A DNA stretch of 64,000 nucleotides from Chryseobacterium echinoideorum (lineage in GTDB: Bacteria; Bacteroidota; Bacteroidia; Flavobacteriales; Weeksellaceae). The stretch is taken from contig NZ_VKNW01000006.1 in the NCBI RefSeq assembly GCF_007474535.1, forward strand, positions 62,001 to 126,000, read 5' to 3'. Made by a program: the position numbers and the translations under genes. This document shows, piece after piece, positions 17,081-24,878 of this stretch (position 1 is its first letter; every line of letters begins with the position of its first letter). The notes beneath the pieces are model-generated. The model was not told the DNA's origin. It made no database searches and worked only from the letters and a program-made list of their open reading frames with translations.

Positions 17081-17500
17081 TTAACTTTTTTTCAGGATCC
17101 AGCGGTGGAGAGTACTTTTAGGAATTGAATATTCTCTGATAACATCTGCCTGAGTCATTTCTCCTGATTCTATTCTGCCAAGAATAAAATCTTTGATCTC
17201 CTGGGTGTAAATATTTTTTCTGAATTTAGGAGTTGAGTCATTTTTTTGATCCGTTTTCTTATTGGCTGCAGAAGGCGGGGCATAAAGAATAAGGTGTGAA
17301 GTATACAATCTGAAAAAATCAAACTCAAGAAGTTTGCTCCATCTTAAAAGAACATCTGTATCTATTGATGGGCTTTCATATATTTTCTCTACAAAATCTT
17401 CATCTTTTCCCAAAAAATTGCAGATTCGCTCCAAAGAAATTTCTTTATTTTCAACCATTTCTTTGATGTACTTTCCAATATGGATATTTTTATATAACAT
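17081..17500 (-). CDS. Small HTH protein, first of a Chryseobacterium-type pair
   Basis: A 139-residue protein with two HTH-like parts. The N-terminal portion (IHIGKYIKEMVENKEISLERICNFLGKDEDFVEKIYES) resembles a Cro-like fold. The C-terminal portion (IKDFILGRIESGEMTQADVIREYSIPKSTLHRWI) is a homeodomain-like HTH typical of transposase orfA proteins. The segment LLRWSKLLEFDFFRLYTSHLILYAPPS is a hallmark of this lineage-specific family. It is always short and lacks a nuclease domain. ATG at 17500 is the natural start. The function is unknown; the two proteins probably act together on DNA. Confidence 0.6.
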   Translation of the reverse strand: MLYKNIHIGKYIKEMVENKEISLERICNFLGKDEDFVEKIYESPSIDTDVLLRWSKLLEFDFFRLYTSHLILYAPPSAANKKTDQKNDSTPKFRKNIYTQEIKDFILGRIESGEMTQADVIREYSIPKSTLHRWILKKS

Positions 17501-18367
17501 TTTTATTAAAAACTAATTATTTTTAAATTTATCGCATTTTATAAAGTAAAGTTGTGATTGTGAGAGCTTTGTAATAGGGAAAAGTGAATTATTTTTAGTT
17601 TTATTTAAAAATAATTTATTAAAGCTGCATCATTACTTTACAATATTAAATTTTAATTAAACTGTAAAATTTTGATTTTCAGCAATTTGTGTTTCTGCGA
17701 TTGGTGTGGTTTTCAAAATAATACATTATACACAATGTGCATAAGTCCCATGATAATCAAATGTAATCTAAATTTTGTGAGTTAAGTTGTTCAATTTAAA
17801 CAAATTAATAATGATCATGTTTATAATCAAGTGTAAAATCTACATCTTCTTTATTTTGGGATGATTAGGTATTACTCTTGCCAAATTTATAAAAAAAAAA
17901 ACGAGTTGCAAACTATTTTTATTACTTTATTAAATATGTAATAATAATTGATTTATTTTATATCATGTTTATTTATTCTTTTCTTTTGTTTGGTATATAT
18001 TATTTTTTTTATTGGTTATATAAATTATTTCAATTGTTTTTTAATTAATTTTTTGCTGTTTTTTCAGCGGATTTAATAATAGTATATTTCATAGTTTTTT
18101 CAACGGGAATAATGTTAACTCTTTAATTGTAAGCCTTCATTATTTATCATTTCCATATTTTGTATTTTTATGATTTTGTCATGAAATATTGATTATTTTT
18201 AAATTTATCTAGTCTTATTTTGCTCAATATTTTTATATGATTTAAAGAAGATTTGTAAGAGAAAATCTTGCATAATAATGAATTTTTTTCGCTGTTGTAA
18301 TTGAAAATTTGCGTAACTTACTGCGTGTATTATATCGTGAATATTGCTATTATTTCAAATAATAAAT
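17501..18367. other. 867-base AT-rich gene-free region upstream of telA
   Basis: Very AT-rich with stop codons in every frame; no tRNA, rRNA or convincing hairpin-plus-T terminator is seen. It contains two related strings, ATAATCAAATGTAA near 17755 and ATAATCAAGTGTAA near 17824. It must hold the telA promoter and that of the HTH pair, but no exact TAnnTTTG with TTTG at 19 bases could be placed next to either gene. Its composition suggests a horizontally acquired or decayed segment. Confidence 0.5.
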
Positions 18368-19492
18368 ATGGAAAAAGAAAATAAATTTAATCATATATCG
18401 GGTAAAAATAATGAAGAAACAGATAACTATCCATTGCTTATAGTTGATCGAGATGGGAATGTAGATTTGAATAAACTGACAGCCGAAGATTTGGCAAAAT
18501 ATGAAAAAGTAGCAGATTCTATTGAAGAAGAAAGTATTTCTTCAGTGGTGAATTATGGTTCTGAACTTCAGAAGACATTGGCAAATCAAAGTGATAGCTT
18601 TTTAACAAATGTACGGAAGTCAAATTCAGGAGAGGTAGGGGAATTGATTAACAATCTTTTAATTGAATTGAATTATATTGATATTGATGAATTGCAGGGG
18701 AATAAAGTAAAAAGTTTTCTTGGTAAGCTTCCGTTTATGAAGAAAATTTTCACCGAAGTTGATAATATCTTTGCTAAATATGATAAAATAACCAATAATA
18801 TTGAGGAGATTTCTCACAAAGTAAATGCGGGAATTATTATTTCTACTAAAGATAATGCGGTTTTACAGAATATCTTTGAAAGCAACATAAATTCAATCAA
18901 AGCTATTGAAGATCTGGTTATTGCAGGGTATTTAAGAATACAAAAAGCAAAAAATGATCTTTCGGAAATGGAAGCAAATCTGCAAAATTATGCAGATTAT
19001 CAGATTGCTGATAAGAGGGATTTCATCTTAAGATTAGACAGAAGATTAGCAGATCTGAAAGTGGTTCGTTTTATTTTATTACAGTCACTACCGCAAATAA
19101 GATTGGTGCAAAATAATAATATTTCAATTGCTGAGAAAGCGCAGACCATACTCAATACTACTTTGCCTGTATGGAAAAATCAGCTTTCATTAGCTGTTGC
19201 TATGCATCGTCAGCAACAAAATATTGAAATTCAGCAAAAGGTTTCTTCTACAACTGAAAAAATACTTAGAAAAAATGCAGAACTACTAGGTGAAAACTCT
19301 AAAAATGTAGCTAAAGCTAATGAGCAAACCATTGTTTCGGCTGAAAGTTTAAGAGAAACTACCTCTTTACTTATTAATACACTTAATGAGGTTAAGGCAA
19401 TCCAGAAGCAAGGAAGTGAAAACCGCAGAAAGCTTGATCAGGATCTTGAGACTTTGGAAAAAGAGCTGAAGGTAATAATTAAAAGTAGCTGA
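18368..19492 (+). CDS. telA: Toxic anion resistance protein, TelA family
   Basis: A 374-residue cytosolic helical protein when started at the ATG at 18368; a TTG eight codons upstream is less likely. The C-terminal core (ETTSLLINTLNEVKAIQKQG followed by RKLDQDLETLEKELK) and the middle motif KLPFMKKIF are characteristic of TelA. The family is linked to tellurite and other toxic anion resistance, and genome surveys tie it to TerC/TerD-type stress systems. It precedes terC by 108 bases on the same strand. The direct biochemical activity is unknown. Confidence 0.9.
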   Translation: MEKENKFNHISGKNNEETDNYPLLIVDRDGNVDLNKLTAEDLAKYEKVADSIEEESISSVVNYGSELQKTLANQSDSFLTNVRKSNSGEVGELINNLLIELNYIDIDELQGNKVKSFLGKLPFMKKIFTEVDNIFAKYDKITNNIEEISHKVNAGIIISTKDNAVLQNIFESNINSIKAIEDLVIAGYLRIQKAKNDLSEMEANLQNYADYQIADKRDFILRLDRRLADLKVVRFILLQSLPQIRLVQNNNISIAEKAQTILNTTLPVWKNQLSLAVAMHRQQQNIEIQQKVSSTTEKILRKNAELLGENSKNVAKANEQTIVSAESLRETTSLLINTLNEVKAIQKQGSENRRKLDQDLETLEKELKVIIKSS

Positions 19493-19559
19493 TTAAAGTT
19501 TAAGTTGATCAAATTTCGTCTGGATTTATAATTTTAACAAAAAGATGCTCTAATAGCTG

Positions 19560-19567
19560 TACCTTTG
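19560..19567 (+). promoter_or_regulatory. TAnnTTTG -7 box upstream of terC
   Basis: TACCTTTG matches the -7 consensus and lies 32 bases before the GTG start. No TTTG is seen at 19 bases upstream (the bases there are ACAA), so the -33 element is weak or absent. Confidence 0.5.
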
Positions 19568-19599
19568 CGGCTATTATTTTTTACAATAAATTTTTTTAA

Positions 19600-20628
19600 G
19601 TGGATCATCAGAATATTTTAGATCTTCATCCCGGTCTGGTTTGGGGATTTGCAGTAACAATTATCGTTATGCTGCTTCTTGACTTAGGAGTTTTTAATAA
19701 AAAAAGTCATGAGGTTTCTTCCAAAGAAGCTACCATTTGGTCTGTTGTATGGATATCACTGTCCATGGTGTTTTCGGGAGTCGTATACTGGGTTTACAAT
19801 TCAGATTTAGGACCGGGAAGCCATGAAATAGCTGTAGAGAAATTTACACAGTATCAGGCGGCCTATTGGATTGAAAAGGCACTCTCGGTAGATAATTTGT
19901 TTGTATTTATACTGGTTTTTGGGTTTTTCAAAGTACCAAAACATCTGCATCATAAAGTTCTTTTCTGGGGAATCATTGGAGCTTTGGTTTTCAGAGCTAT
20001 CTTTATTTTTGCCGGAGTTGGATTAATCAATATCACCTATCTGCCTGAGATGAATATTTTCGGACATCAGGTTAAAATTAATGTGGTGATGACTTTATTC
20101 GGATTGTTTCTCGTTTATGCGGGTATCAAATCCTGGGGTGACGGAGGAGATGATGAAGACGAAGATTACAGCAACACGGCAGGTGCAAGACTGATCAAAA
20201 GATTCTGGAAAGTTTCAGACAATTATGACGGCGACAAATTTTTCACGATTCAAAACGGTATAAAGATGGCAACACCGCTTTTGGTGGTTGTAGCGGTGAT
20301 TGAATTTACAGATGTGCTTTTTGCAGTAGATTCTATTCCTGCAATTTTTGCAATTTCTAAAGATCCTTTTATTCTCTATACATCAAATATTTTTGCGATT
20401 TTAGGATTGAGATCTCTTTACTTTCTGTTGGCAAATTTCATTCACATGTTCAGCAAATTACCTTACGGATTGGCAATTATTTTGTCATTCATAGGTGTCA
20501 AAATGTTGATTGCTCCATGGTTTCACATTCCGTCTCCGGTTTCTTTAGGGATCGTTGGAGGTGTTTTGATTATATCTGTTCTTGCTTCAGTTTTATTTCC
20601 TGACAAGAAGAAAAGCGAAAGACTTTAA
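19600..20628 (+). CDS. terC: TerC/Alx family integral membrane protein
   Basis: A 342-residue polytopic protein with about eight or nine membrane helices. It starts with GTG at 19600 (V/M-DHQNILDLHPG). Diagnostic segments are AAYWIEKALSVDNLFVFILVF and EFTDVLFAVDSIPAIFAI, whose acidic residues within the membrane are expected to bind Mn2+ or a related cation. TerC/Alx proteins export manganese and help load metalloenzymes, and they belong to tellurium-resistance systems. An acidic cytosolic loop (GDGGDDEDEDYSN) separates the halves. The gene follows telA, which supports a Ter-type role. Confidence 0.92.
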   Translation: MDHQNILDLHPGLVWGFAVTIIVMLLLDLGVFNKKSHEVSSKEATIWSVVWISLSMVFSGVVYWVYNSDLGPGSHEIAVEKFTQYQAAYWIEKALSVDNLFVFILVFGFFKVPKHLHHKVLFWGIIGALVFRAIFIFAGVGLINITYLPEMNIFGHQVKINVVMTLFGLFLVYAGIKSWGDGGDDEDEDYSNTAGARLIKRFWKVSDNYDGDKFFTIQNGIKMATPLLVVVAVIEFTDVLFAVDSIPAIFAISKDPFILYTSNIFAILGLRSLYFLLANFIHMFSKLPYGLAIILSFIGVKMLIAPWFHIPSPVSLGIVGGVLIISVLASVLFPDKKKSERL

Positions 20629-20650
20629 TATTCTCAATTAATCATTAATT

Positions 20651-20678
20651 AAAGGCTTTACTTCGGTAGAGTCTTTTT
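20651..20678 (+). terminator. Terminator of terC
   Basis: AAAGGCTTTAC (20651-20661), a TTCG tetraloop and GTAGAGTCTTT form a stem with two G-T pairs, followed by a T run. Confidence 0.8.
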
Positions 20679-20719
20679 TATTGTTACTGAAACTCTGTTC
20701 GGCTTCCGATCTTAAATCA

Positions 20720-20727
20720 TATCTTTG
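20720..20727 (+). promoter_or_regulatory. TAnnTTTG -7 box of the FKBP gene
   Basis: TATCTTTG is an exact -7 match 11 bases before the ATG at 20739, giving a very short leader. No clear -33 TTTG is present. Confidence 0.5.
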
Positions 20728-20738
20728 TATAAAAAATT

Positions 20739-21173
20739 ATGGGAGTAGCAGATATGTTATTTAAACGTAAAAAAGAATTAGCAGAAAAAAACCTGAAAGA
20801 TGGTCAGGAATATATGCTTGAATACGGGAAAAGAGAATCGGTGGTACAATTGCCAAGCGGTTTGCAATACGAAATTATAGAAGAAGGAGATGGTGAGAAA
20901 CCAGGTTCGAAATCTATGGTGAAATGCCATTATCATGGGACTACGATTTCAGGGAAAGTGTTTGACAGTTCTGTGAAAAGAGGAACTCCAGCTTCGTTTC
21001 CTTTGAATAAAGTAATTAAAGGATGGACTGAAGCATTACAATTAATGCCGGTTGGAAGCAAATGGAAACTCATCATTCCTCCTCATTTGGCTTACGGAGA
21101 TCAGCAGATAAGTAAAGAGATTGGTCCCAACAGTACTTTGGTCTTTATTGTGGAGCTGCTCGAAATCAAGTAA
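20739..21173 (+). CDS. FKBP-type peptidyl-prolyl cis-trans isomerase
   Basis: A 144-residue cytosolic protein. Residues 1-35 form a basic and helical lead-in (ADMLFKRKKELAEKNLKDGQEYM). Residues 36-144 form the FKBP domain with VVQLPSGLQYEIIEEGDGEKPG, VKCHYHGTTISGKVFDSS and the terminal IGPNSTLVFIVELLEI. The aromatic pocket residues Tyr, Phe and Trp (VFDSS, GWTEAL) are present. It resembles the C-terminal catalytic half of FkpA/Mip proteins without their signal peptide and dimerisation domain. It catalyses proline isomerisation during folding. It stands alone. Confidence 0.9.
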   Translation: MGVADMLFKRKKELAEKNLKDGQEYMLEYGKRESVVQLPSGLQYEIIEEGDGEKPGSKSMVKCHYHGTTISGKVFDSSVKRGTPASFPLNKVIKGWTEALQLMPVGSKWKLIIPPHLAYGDQQISKEIGPNSTLVFIVELLEIK

Positions 21174-21237
21174 TTTTAATAATATTTAAAACCATTGGTA
21201 CACAGATGGTTTTTTTAAAAAATTTAATGTAATTTAT

Positions 21238-21268
21238 TTTGTTACAATTAAAAAATAGTTTAAATTTG
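21238..21268 (+). promoter_or_regulatory. Consensus promoter of the rrf2 gene overlapping a GTTACAATTAA site
   Basis: TTTG (21238-21241), 19 bases and TAAATTTG (21261-21268) match the Bacteroidota consensus exactly. TTACAATTAA inside the spacer recurs just upstream of the next gene. Confidence 0.75.
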
Positions 21269-21279
21269 CATCATCAAAT

Positions 21280-21690
21280 ATGAATAATACAAGATTTGCA
21301 ACTGCAGTACATATCATGACAATTTTGTCGAAGTTTCCTCAGGAGTTCCTTACTTCTGACTGGATTGCAGGTAGTATTAATATTAATCCTGTGATGGTAC
21401 GAAAAGAGATTGGGGTATTGAAAGATGCGGGTTTGGTTATAAGCCGTCAAGGTAAAATTGGAGGTAGTCAGTTGTCAAGAAATGCTTCTGAAATAAATCT
21501 TTCTGAAATTTATAAGGCTGTTAAAAACTCAGAAGTTCTGGGTAAAAAAAATCTCACACCAAATCCTGAATGTCCTGTAGGTAAAAATATTAATAGCAAA
21601 TTAGATGATCTTTTTAAAGAGACCGATCTTTTGGTTATTCAGTTTTTAGAAACAAAATCTTTAAAAGAATTTACTGATCAATTCAGGTAA
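21280..21690 (+). CDS. Rrf2-family transcriptional regulator
   Basis: A 136-residue winged-HTH protein (MNNTRFATAVHIMTILSKFP, then WIAGSININPVMVRKEIGVLKDAGLVISRQGKIGGSQLSR), closest in pattern to the YwnA/YtcD-like cluster-free Rrf2 proteins. Only one cysteine (Cys98 in PECPVG) is present, where IscR/NsrR-type regulators have three, so an Fe-S cluster is unlikely. Sensing through one thiol is possible. It lies 53 bases before an NAD(P)-binding protein on the same strand, the typical pairing in Firmicutes and Bacteroidota. A shared motif upstream of both genes suggests autoregulation and control of the partner. Confidence 0.85.
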   Translation: MNNTRFATAVHIMTILSKFPQEFLTSDWIAGSININPVMVRKEIGVLKDAGLVISRQGKIGGSQLSRNASEINLSEIYKAVKNSEVLGKKNLTPNPECPVGKNINSKLDDLFKETDLLVIQFLETKSLKEFTDQFR

Positions 21691-21743
21691 AATTTTTTTT
21701 ATTTAAAAATGTAACAAATTTCATTACAATTAATAATTATCAC

Positions 21744-22394
21744 ATGAAAAAAGTAGCAGTAATAGGAGCGACCGGTTTTGTAGGAGCTCAGGTAGTTAAA
21801 GAACTTGAAAACAGAGGTTATAAAGTAGAAGCTATTGTAAGGAATGCTTCAAAGGTTAGCCAAAACGAAAATGTGACCGCCAAAAGCGTTGACGTAAATA
21901 ATGTTGAGACTCTTGCTGAAAATCTGAAAGGTAATGATGCAGTAATCAATGCTTTTAATGCAGGATGGACGAATCCTAATCTTTATGATGACTTCTTGGA
22001 AGGCTCTGCCAATATAGAAAAGGCAGTAGAAATCTCAGGAGTTAAAAGATTTATTACAGTAGGCGGAGCGGGCAGCTTGTATGTTAATGGTCAGCAATTG
22101 GTTGATGGAGAAGATTTTCCTTCTGATATTAAACCGGGTGCAACGGCAGCAAGAGATTATCTAAATAAAATTAAAGAGAACAGAACTTTAGATTGGACTT
22201 TTTTCAGTCCCGCAATTGAAATGCATCAGGGAACTGCAGGTGTAAGAACTGGAAAGTACAGAACCGGGCTTGAAAATCCTGTTTTTGATGAAAATGGTAG
22301 AAGTGTGCTTTCTGTGGAAGATGTTGCGGTAGTTTTGGTAGATGAACTGGAGCAGAATAATCATATCCGTGAGCGTTTTACTGCTGCTTATTAG
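21744..22394 (+). CDS. NAD(P)-binding protein, atypical SDR (YwnB-like)
   Basis: A 216-residue NAD(P)H-binding protein of the atypical short-chain dehydrogenase type. The N-terminal Rossmann motif is GATGFVGAQVVKEL (Gly8-Gly14), followed by a basic NADP-favouring segment (VRNASKV). The later motif FITVGGAGSLYVNG and the C-terminal SVEDVAVVLVDEL fit the NmrA/BVR-like group. The classical catalytic YxxxK is not seen, so it may sense or use NAD(P)H for quinone or azo reduction. The upstream Rrf2 regulator probably induces it under thiol or oxidative stress. Confidence 0.85.
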   Translation: MKKVAVIGATGFVGAQVVKELENRGYKVEAIVRNASKVSQNENVTAKSVDVNNVETLAENLKGNDAVINAFNAGWTNPNLYDDFLEGSANIEKAVEISGVKRFITVGGAGSLYVNGQQLVDGEDFPSDIKPGATAARDYLNKIKENRTLDWTFFSPAIEMHQGTAGVRTGKYRTGLENPVFDENGRSVLSVEDVAVVLVDELEQNNHIRERFTAAY

Positions 22395-22436
22395 AACTTT
22401 GTTGATATAAACAAAAAAATATTATAAGTTGGGAAT

Positions 22437-22471
22437 AAAATTGGGCGGCGCCAAAGGCGCCGCCCAATTTT
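22437..22471. terminator. Perfect GC-rich 35-base palindrome, bidirectional terminator
   Basis: AAAATTGGGCGGCGCC (22437-22452), AAA and the exact complement GGCGCCGCCCAATTTT (22456-22471) give a 16-base perfect stem between convergent genes. It is far richer in G/C than its surroundings. Confidence 0.85.
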
Positions 22472-22500
22472 AAATATATGCAATAACCTATTATTCGCCG

Positions 22501-23496
22501 TTACATATTCATAAATAATTTAGGATTGACGGGAGTGTTGTTTTTATGAACTTCATAATGTAAATGAGGTCCTGTAGAACGTCCCGAATTTCCTGATTTT
22601 GCAATAACCTGTCCCACTTTTACTTTGTCATTGGTTTTAGCAACAAGCTGGGAAAGGTGTCCGTAAAGAGTTGCTAAACCGTCACCGTGAGAAATAATCA
22701 CGCAATTTCCATATCCGCTTTTCTGTCCTGAAAAAATGACTGTTCCTGCTGCAGTTGCTTTCACTACAGAACCTGAAGGAAGAGCAATGTCCAGTCCTTT
22801 ATGGAACTGCATTTGATCAGCTTCTGCTTCCGTGTTGTTTTTGGTTGGTTGAATAGAGTTTTTAGCAATAGGTGGAGTTGTGGCAGCTGCAGCGGTATTG
22901 GTTTTTGGAGTTACCATTACCTTTACTTCTCTTTTATTTCCGTAGCTGTCAGTCAGCTCAATGGTTTTTTCTACGGGTTCAGCTTTTATTTCCGGCTTAG
23001 GGGCAGATGCGGTAACATTTACTGTAGGATCAGATTTTACCGAAGCATACACCGTTTTGTAAGGAATTGGATTTTTTCTGATTCCAAAGTTGGAAGAAAT
23101 ATATCCTTCACTGGGCATTCCTAAAGGAACGTACATCAGTTTTTTCTGAAGATCCATCAGATACTGGCTGTAGCGGTTGGTTTGTTTTGCGAGATAAATT
23201 GAGTTTGAAATACTGTCCTGATCAAGAATCATCAGCTTTTCATTTGTGATATTTTTTGCTTTAAGAAAAGAGTTAAGCTGGGTAATTGTTTTGTCAACCA
23301 AACCAAGATCAGATTTCATTTTCAGGTAATCTATGCTGTCTTTCTCAGTGTTGATTTTCACAAGGTTCACTTCATAATTCTTGTCATCTCTTTCTGAAAA
23401 TAATTTGGCAATAAAGATGCTTTGCGCAAAAACGATCAATAGTAAACTTCCTAAAACAAAGGTTACTTTCTTTTTGCTGCTTAAAAATTTCTTCAT
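22501..23496 (-). CDS. M23 (LytM-type) metallopeptidase anchored in the inner membrane
   Basis: A 331-residue protein with an N-terminal anchor (residues 11-31), a coiled-coil stalk to about 120 and a LytM domain in two parts. The domain starts with GYISSNFGIRKNPIPY (131-146). An 80-residue segment rich in Lys, Pro, Ala and Thr follows. The core then resumes at HKGLD (His232, Asp236), YGH (His280) and HLH (His311, His313), which are the zinc and catalytic residues. All are present, so it should cleave peptidoglycan cross-links (or regulate amidases) from the periplasmic face. The gene is alone between two terminating or divergent neighbours. Confidence 0.88.
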   Translation of the reverse strand: MKKFLSSKKKVTFVLGSLLLIVFAQSIFIAKLFSERDDKNYEVNLVKINTEKDSIDYLKMKSDLGLVDKTITQLNSFLKAKNITNEKLMILDQDSISNSIYLAKQTNRYSQYLMDLQKKLMYVPLGMPSEGYISSNFGIRKNPIPYKTVYASVKSDPTVNVTASAPKPEIKAEPVEKTIELTDSYGNKREVKVMVTPKTNTAAAATTPPIAKNSIQPTKNNTEAEADQMQFHKGLDIALPSGSVVKATAAGTVIFSGQKSGYGNCVIISHGDGLATLYGHLSQLVAKTNDKVKVGQVIAKSGNSGRSTGPHLHYEVHKNNTPVNPKLFMNM

Positions 23497-23676
23497 TTTC
23501 TTTTTTAGAATTTAATAGGAGTTTTAAGGTGGCAAATTTAATTAAAAATATATTTTGATGATGATTCTTAAATAAAATTTGAGCAACAATAAATATAAAC
23601 GTAATTTTATAAATTTAATTGTGTTGTCTTTAATCCTTTTATACGTAAATAAAGTTTCTATATTTGATGGTTTTAA

Positions 23677-23684
23677 TATCTTTG
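23677..23684 (+). promoter_or_regulatory. TAnnTTTG -7 box of gpsA
   Basis: TATCTTTG is an exact -7 match 17 bases before the ATG at 23702. It supports that ATG over the longer open frame reaching back to 23579. Confidence 0.6.
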
Positions 23685-23701
23685 CAATTCACATCTTCAT
23701 T

Positions 23702-24742
23702 ATGGCTAAAAAGAAAAATAATTCAGACAGTACGACAGGAAAAAAATCTAAAAATGATGTGGCTGTTGGAGTTGTAGGCAGCGGAAGTTTTGCAACTGCA
23801 ATTGTAAAAATGCTGGTGGAAAACTGCAAAACCGTTCATTGGTGTGTAAGAAACGAATTTGTAAAAGGAGCAATAGAGCTTAGAGGTCACAACCCTACGT
23901 ATCTTACGGCAGTAAATTTTAATTTGAAAAGTTTAAAGCTGACGACAGACATCAACGAGTTGGTATCTTCGTGTGATATTGTTGTTTTGGCGACACCTTC
24001 CATTTATTTATCAGATACGCTGGATAAAATGAAATGTGATTATAAAGATAAGATATTTGTATCTGCCATTAAAGGTATTATTCCGAAAGTAAATGATGTA
24101 GTTGCACATTATCTTAAAGAAGAGTTTCAGATTGGATTCAGAAATCAGGCGGTTATTGCGGGGCCATGTCACGCAGAAGAGGTTGCGATGGAAAGACTTT
24201 CTTATCTTACTTTAGCAACAGTAGAAGATGAGGTGTCTCAGAAGCTGGTAGATATTTTCAATTCAGATTTTATTAAAGTATATTCCAGTAAAGATATTTT
24301 GGGTAATGAATACAGTGCAATTCTCAAAAATATTTTTGCAATTGGTGCAGGTATTGCCAGCGGTTTGGGATATGGGGATAATTTTACGGCAGTATTTGTT
24401 TCTAATGCCATCCGTGAAATGGAAATTTTTCTCGAAGCAATTTATGAAGCACCAAGAGATGTGAATGAAAGTGCCTATCTCGGCGATTTACTTGTAACGG
24501 CGTATTCACTATTTTCAAGAAATAGAAATCTTGGTAACCTCATCGGGAAAGGATATACCGTAAAATCTGCAATACAATCAATGAACATGGTTGCGGAAGG
24601 ATATTACGCAGCAGACTCTATTTATAAGACAGCAAAAGAAAAAGGCTTGAAGCTTCCCATTATAGATACCATTTATGGGATTCTGTATGAAGGGAAAAAT
24701 GCTGAAAAACAATATAAAAAGCTCACGGCAAAACTCAATTAG
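23702..24742 (+). CDS. gpsA: NAD(P)H-dependent glycerol-3-phosphate dehydrogenase
   Basis: Reduces dihydroxyacetone phosphate to sn-glycerol-3-phosphate for phospholipid synthesis. The 346-residue protein starts at the ATG at 23702 (MAKKKNN); a hydrophobic 41-residue extension upstream is an artefact of the open frame. Motifs: Rossmann GVVGSGSFATAI, the substrate-binding PCHAEE region (AVIAGPCHAEEVAMERL), and LKNIFAIGAGIASGLGYGDNF, which contains the catalytic lysine. The C-terminal helical domain is complete. A terminator follows the gene. Confidence 0.93.
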   Translation: MAKKKNNSDSTTGKKSKNDVAVGVVGSGSFATAIVKMLVENCKTVHWCVRNEFVKGAIELRGHNPTYLTAVNFNLKSLKLTTDINELVSSCDIVVLATPSIYLSDTLDKMKCDYKDKIFVSAIKGIIPKVNDVVAHYLKEEFQIGFRNQAVIAGPCHAEEVAMERLSYLTLATVEDEVSQKLVDIFNSDFIKVYSSKDILGNEYSAILKNIFAIGAGIASGLGYGDNFTAVFVSNAIREMEIFLEAIYEAPRDVNESAYLGDLLVTAYSLFSRNRNLGNLIGKGYTVKSAIQSMNMVAEGYYAADSIYKTAKEKGLKLPIIDTIYGILYEGKNAEKQYKKLTAKLN

Positions 24743-24764
24743 TCTATAATAACTTTTAATATAT

Positions 24765-24793
24765 AAACCAAATGCATTGCATTTGGTTTTTTT
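24765..24793 (+). terminator. Terminator of gpsA
   Basis: AAACCAAATGC (24765-24775), ATT and GCATTTGGTTT (24779-24789) form a perfect stem followed by a T run. Confidence 0.88.
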
Positions 24794-24878
24794 ATGATAA
24801 AAATCTTGAAGCATCAAATTTTTTTTATAAATAATATGAAGTATCTTTAGTCTGATAAAATCATCAAAAATAACGAGT

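Noticed and set aside
16728..17500. Active insertion sequence
   Set aside because: Two HTH proteins but no DDE or other transposase catalytic domain, and no terminal inverted repeats were seen.
23579..23701. N-terminal hydrophobic extension of gpsA
   Set aside because: It would span the promoter's -7 box; the family starts near the Rossmann motif, consistent with the ATG at 23702.
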